Positions 20,304 through 22,150 of a DNA stretch of 22,150 nt are shown here, piece after piece; the first letter of the stretch is position 1, and every line of letters begins with the position of its first letter. The position numbers were made by a program, and so were the translations under genes. Location: contig MU385815.1 in the NCBI GenBank assembly GCA_022497155.1, forward strand, positions 1 through 22,150. Reading direction: 5' to 3'. This DNA is from Whalleya microplaca. Its lineage: Eukaryota; Ascomycota; Sordariomycetes; Xylariales; Xylariaceae. Below the pieces are notes generated by a model. That model was not told the DNA's origin, did no database searches, and saw only the letters and a list, made by a program, of their open reading frames with translations.

Positions 20304-21629
20304 AAAATTTTTTCCGATTACTTAATATAATTTTTTATAGCAAGTAATAAGTTATTTCTTTTTTTTTTAGTAATAATAATTTTTATTAATAATAATAAAC
20401 TTAACGCTGCTTTTTAAGCTTTATATATTAAACTTATTTTTAAATTTAATATTTATATTAACGCGTTAAAAGCTAATTATAAAAATTACATTTAATAGCT
20501 TTAAATATAGCTAAAAAATATATAATTAATTTATTACGTTTTTTTATTTAAATAACTATACTTTTAATCGGTTTTTTTAAACCTTTTTACTTTATTTAAC
20601 TTATTAAACTTTAATGTTTAAATCTTTTAATTTACCGGCAAAATAAAGGTTAATAGCGATATAATTAATTTATTTTAAGCTTAATTTTATTATATTTACG
20701 CTCGCTTTAAATTTAAAATCTAATATATTATTTTTTTTATTATAATTTATATTTAAAAAAATAACGTTTAAAACTATTAGGTAATTTTAATTACTTTAAA
20801 CTGATTATATACCGATTTTAATAAGCTTTAATATTTAATAATTAAATTTTATAATATATAATAAAATAAATATAAATTTATTTATATTTTTTTATTAAAT
20901 TAAAAATAATAGTTTTAAAAAACTAATAAAATAAATTTTCCGGATAACGTTAAAATTTAACGACTTTATAACGTTATTAATAAAAAACTAAAATAAAAAT
21001 TTACCGAAAAATTTTTTTTACTAATTATTTATAACGAATTTATTTTTTTATTTTACCGGTAATTTAAATTTTATATTAAATTAAATATTTATTATTTAAA
21101 TATTATAAATATTATTATTAATATTATTTATATATATAATATTATTAAATTAAATAACGTAAAATTTAAAGGTATTTTAAAAAACGGTAATTAATTATTT
21201 AAAATTACGTTATTTTAAATTCCCGAAAATTAAATAACGGCGTTATTTTTATTAAAATAATAATATAATAATAAAGTAAATAATTAATATTAGCGTTATA
21301 AAAATAAATTTTATAAAATTTAAAATTATTTATTATTATTATATAAATTAAACTTTTATAAGTTATTTACCGATAATAATAATATAAATTAAGCTTTAAA
21401 AAAATAATTATAATAATAAATATATAATATATAATAACTGATATTAAATAATTATAAAAAAATATAATAAATTAATAAAATTTTATTAAAAAACTCGATT
21501 TTTAAAATTTTAATAAGTTTATTTAATATTAATATTATAATATATATAAATTTAATATATTATAATATAAAGGTATTTAAAAATAAAAAAATCACTTTTT
21601 TAAAATAATAATAACTAAGTTAATTTTTA

Positions 21630-21854
21630 TATATTTTAAATATATTATAAGCTATAATATATTTTATTATTTTTTATATATAATATTTAATTAAATAACT
21701 TAAATAATTAAATAAAAAGGTTTTTTTAAATTAAATTATTATATAATAATTAGCTAATTTTTTACTTTTTATTTTATAATTTTATAATAATATATATTTA
21801 TTATTTAAATATATTAATTTTTTTTTAATTATTATATTAATTATAATAAAATAA
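21630..21854. repeat. Direct repeat, right copy (possible LTR of a third element)
   Basis: The partner of 19630-19854 at an offset of 2,000 bases. It has lost nearly all C and G that the left copy keeps, so it is the more heavily mutated copy. Its outer boundaries are uncertain because all surrounding sequence is A/T. Confidence 0.8.
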
Positions 21855-22150
21855 ATTAAAATTTTAAATATATTTTATTATAAAAAATTAATAATATAAA
21901 TATAAAAAATAATTAATTATTAAAAAATTTTTTATTTAAAATTTTTTTAAAAAATTATATATTTATAATATAATAATATAAATAATTTAATTTAATAATT
22001 TAAAAAAATAATATATATTAAATATATATTATTAAAAATTATAAAATAAATAATAAAAAATTAATTAATTATTATATATTTTATTTTATTTTATAAATAA
22101 TTAATAATATATAATAAATAAATTTATTTTTATTAATTATAATTTATATC
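21855..22150. other. Terminal A/T-only stretch
   Basis: Almost nothing but A and T, with no gene or motif seen. The block continues past the window edge. Confidence 0.8.

Larger units (their letters stand above)
19855..21629. other. Interior between the direct repeats, no gene recognised
   Basis: About 1.8 kb of A/T-rich sequence in which surviving G and C are mostly in CG, AGC or GCT contexts. I see no RT, integrase or transposase motif on either strand. If the flanking repeats are LTRs, this would be the interior of a small non-autonomous element. It includes the paired motifs at 19906-19973 and 20223-20303. Confidence 0.55.

Noticed and set aside
18626..22150. Inserted mitochondrial DNA
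   Set aside because: Only the A+T content fits. No rRNA, tRNA or mitochondrial protein motif is present, and the repeat differences are RIP-type transitions.
18626..22150. Fungal regional centromere
   Set aside because: A/T-rich RIP-degraded transposon relics do form centromeres in some fungi, but sequence alone cannot show it and the same pattern occurs in ordinary and subtelomeric heterochromatin.
1..22150. CRISPR array, biosynthetic cluster or defence system
   Set aside because: No regular repeat-spacer pattern and no intact gene set. All recognisable coding sequence belongs to retrotransposons or to one unidentified relic inside one of them.

Overview
The window is a transposon graveyard from a filamentous fungus, most likely a Pezizomycotina ascomycete. 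Two eroded Ty3/Gypsy LTR retrotransposons carry the mark of repeat-induced point mutation (RIP). Sequence is very A+T rich, CpA/TpG are scarce while CpG survives, and codons are changed almost only by C-to-T or G-to-A transitions (Gln and Trp codons to stops, Asp to Asn, Glu to Lys, Cys to Tyr). I found no intact gene and no tRNA, rRNA or CRISPR array.

Layout. Bases 1-230 are less A+T-rich flank with CAG repeats. Bases 548-800 hold an inverted fragment (LTR, primer-binding site, leader) of the family of element B. Element A, a Ty3/Gypsy element on the + strand, starts near 985 with gag (about 985-2720) and runs through protease, reverse transcriptase, RNase H and integrase to 6673. There its pol frame is cut by element B (6674-18158; 11,485 bp), which has two 227-bp LTRs, a primer-binding site, a polypurine tract, a gag-like region, a complete pol relic (about 9950-14275) and an additional long coding relic (about 15100-17870) that I do not recognise. 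Pol A resumes at 18163 in a frame that joins exactly to 6673 when B and one copy of a 4-bp target duplication (ATAA) are removed.

Beyond element A, 18440-18625 is a GC-rich island with an 11-bp tandem repeat. From 18626 to the end is an extremely A/T block, including 374 consecutive bases without G or C, and a pair of direct repeats offset by exactly 2,000 bp that may be the ends of a small third element.

Order of events inferred: A inserted, B inserted into A's integrase gene, and RIP degraded both. No gene here is expected to make a protein. The most unusual item is the third coding relic inside element B.
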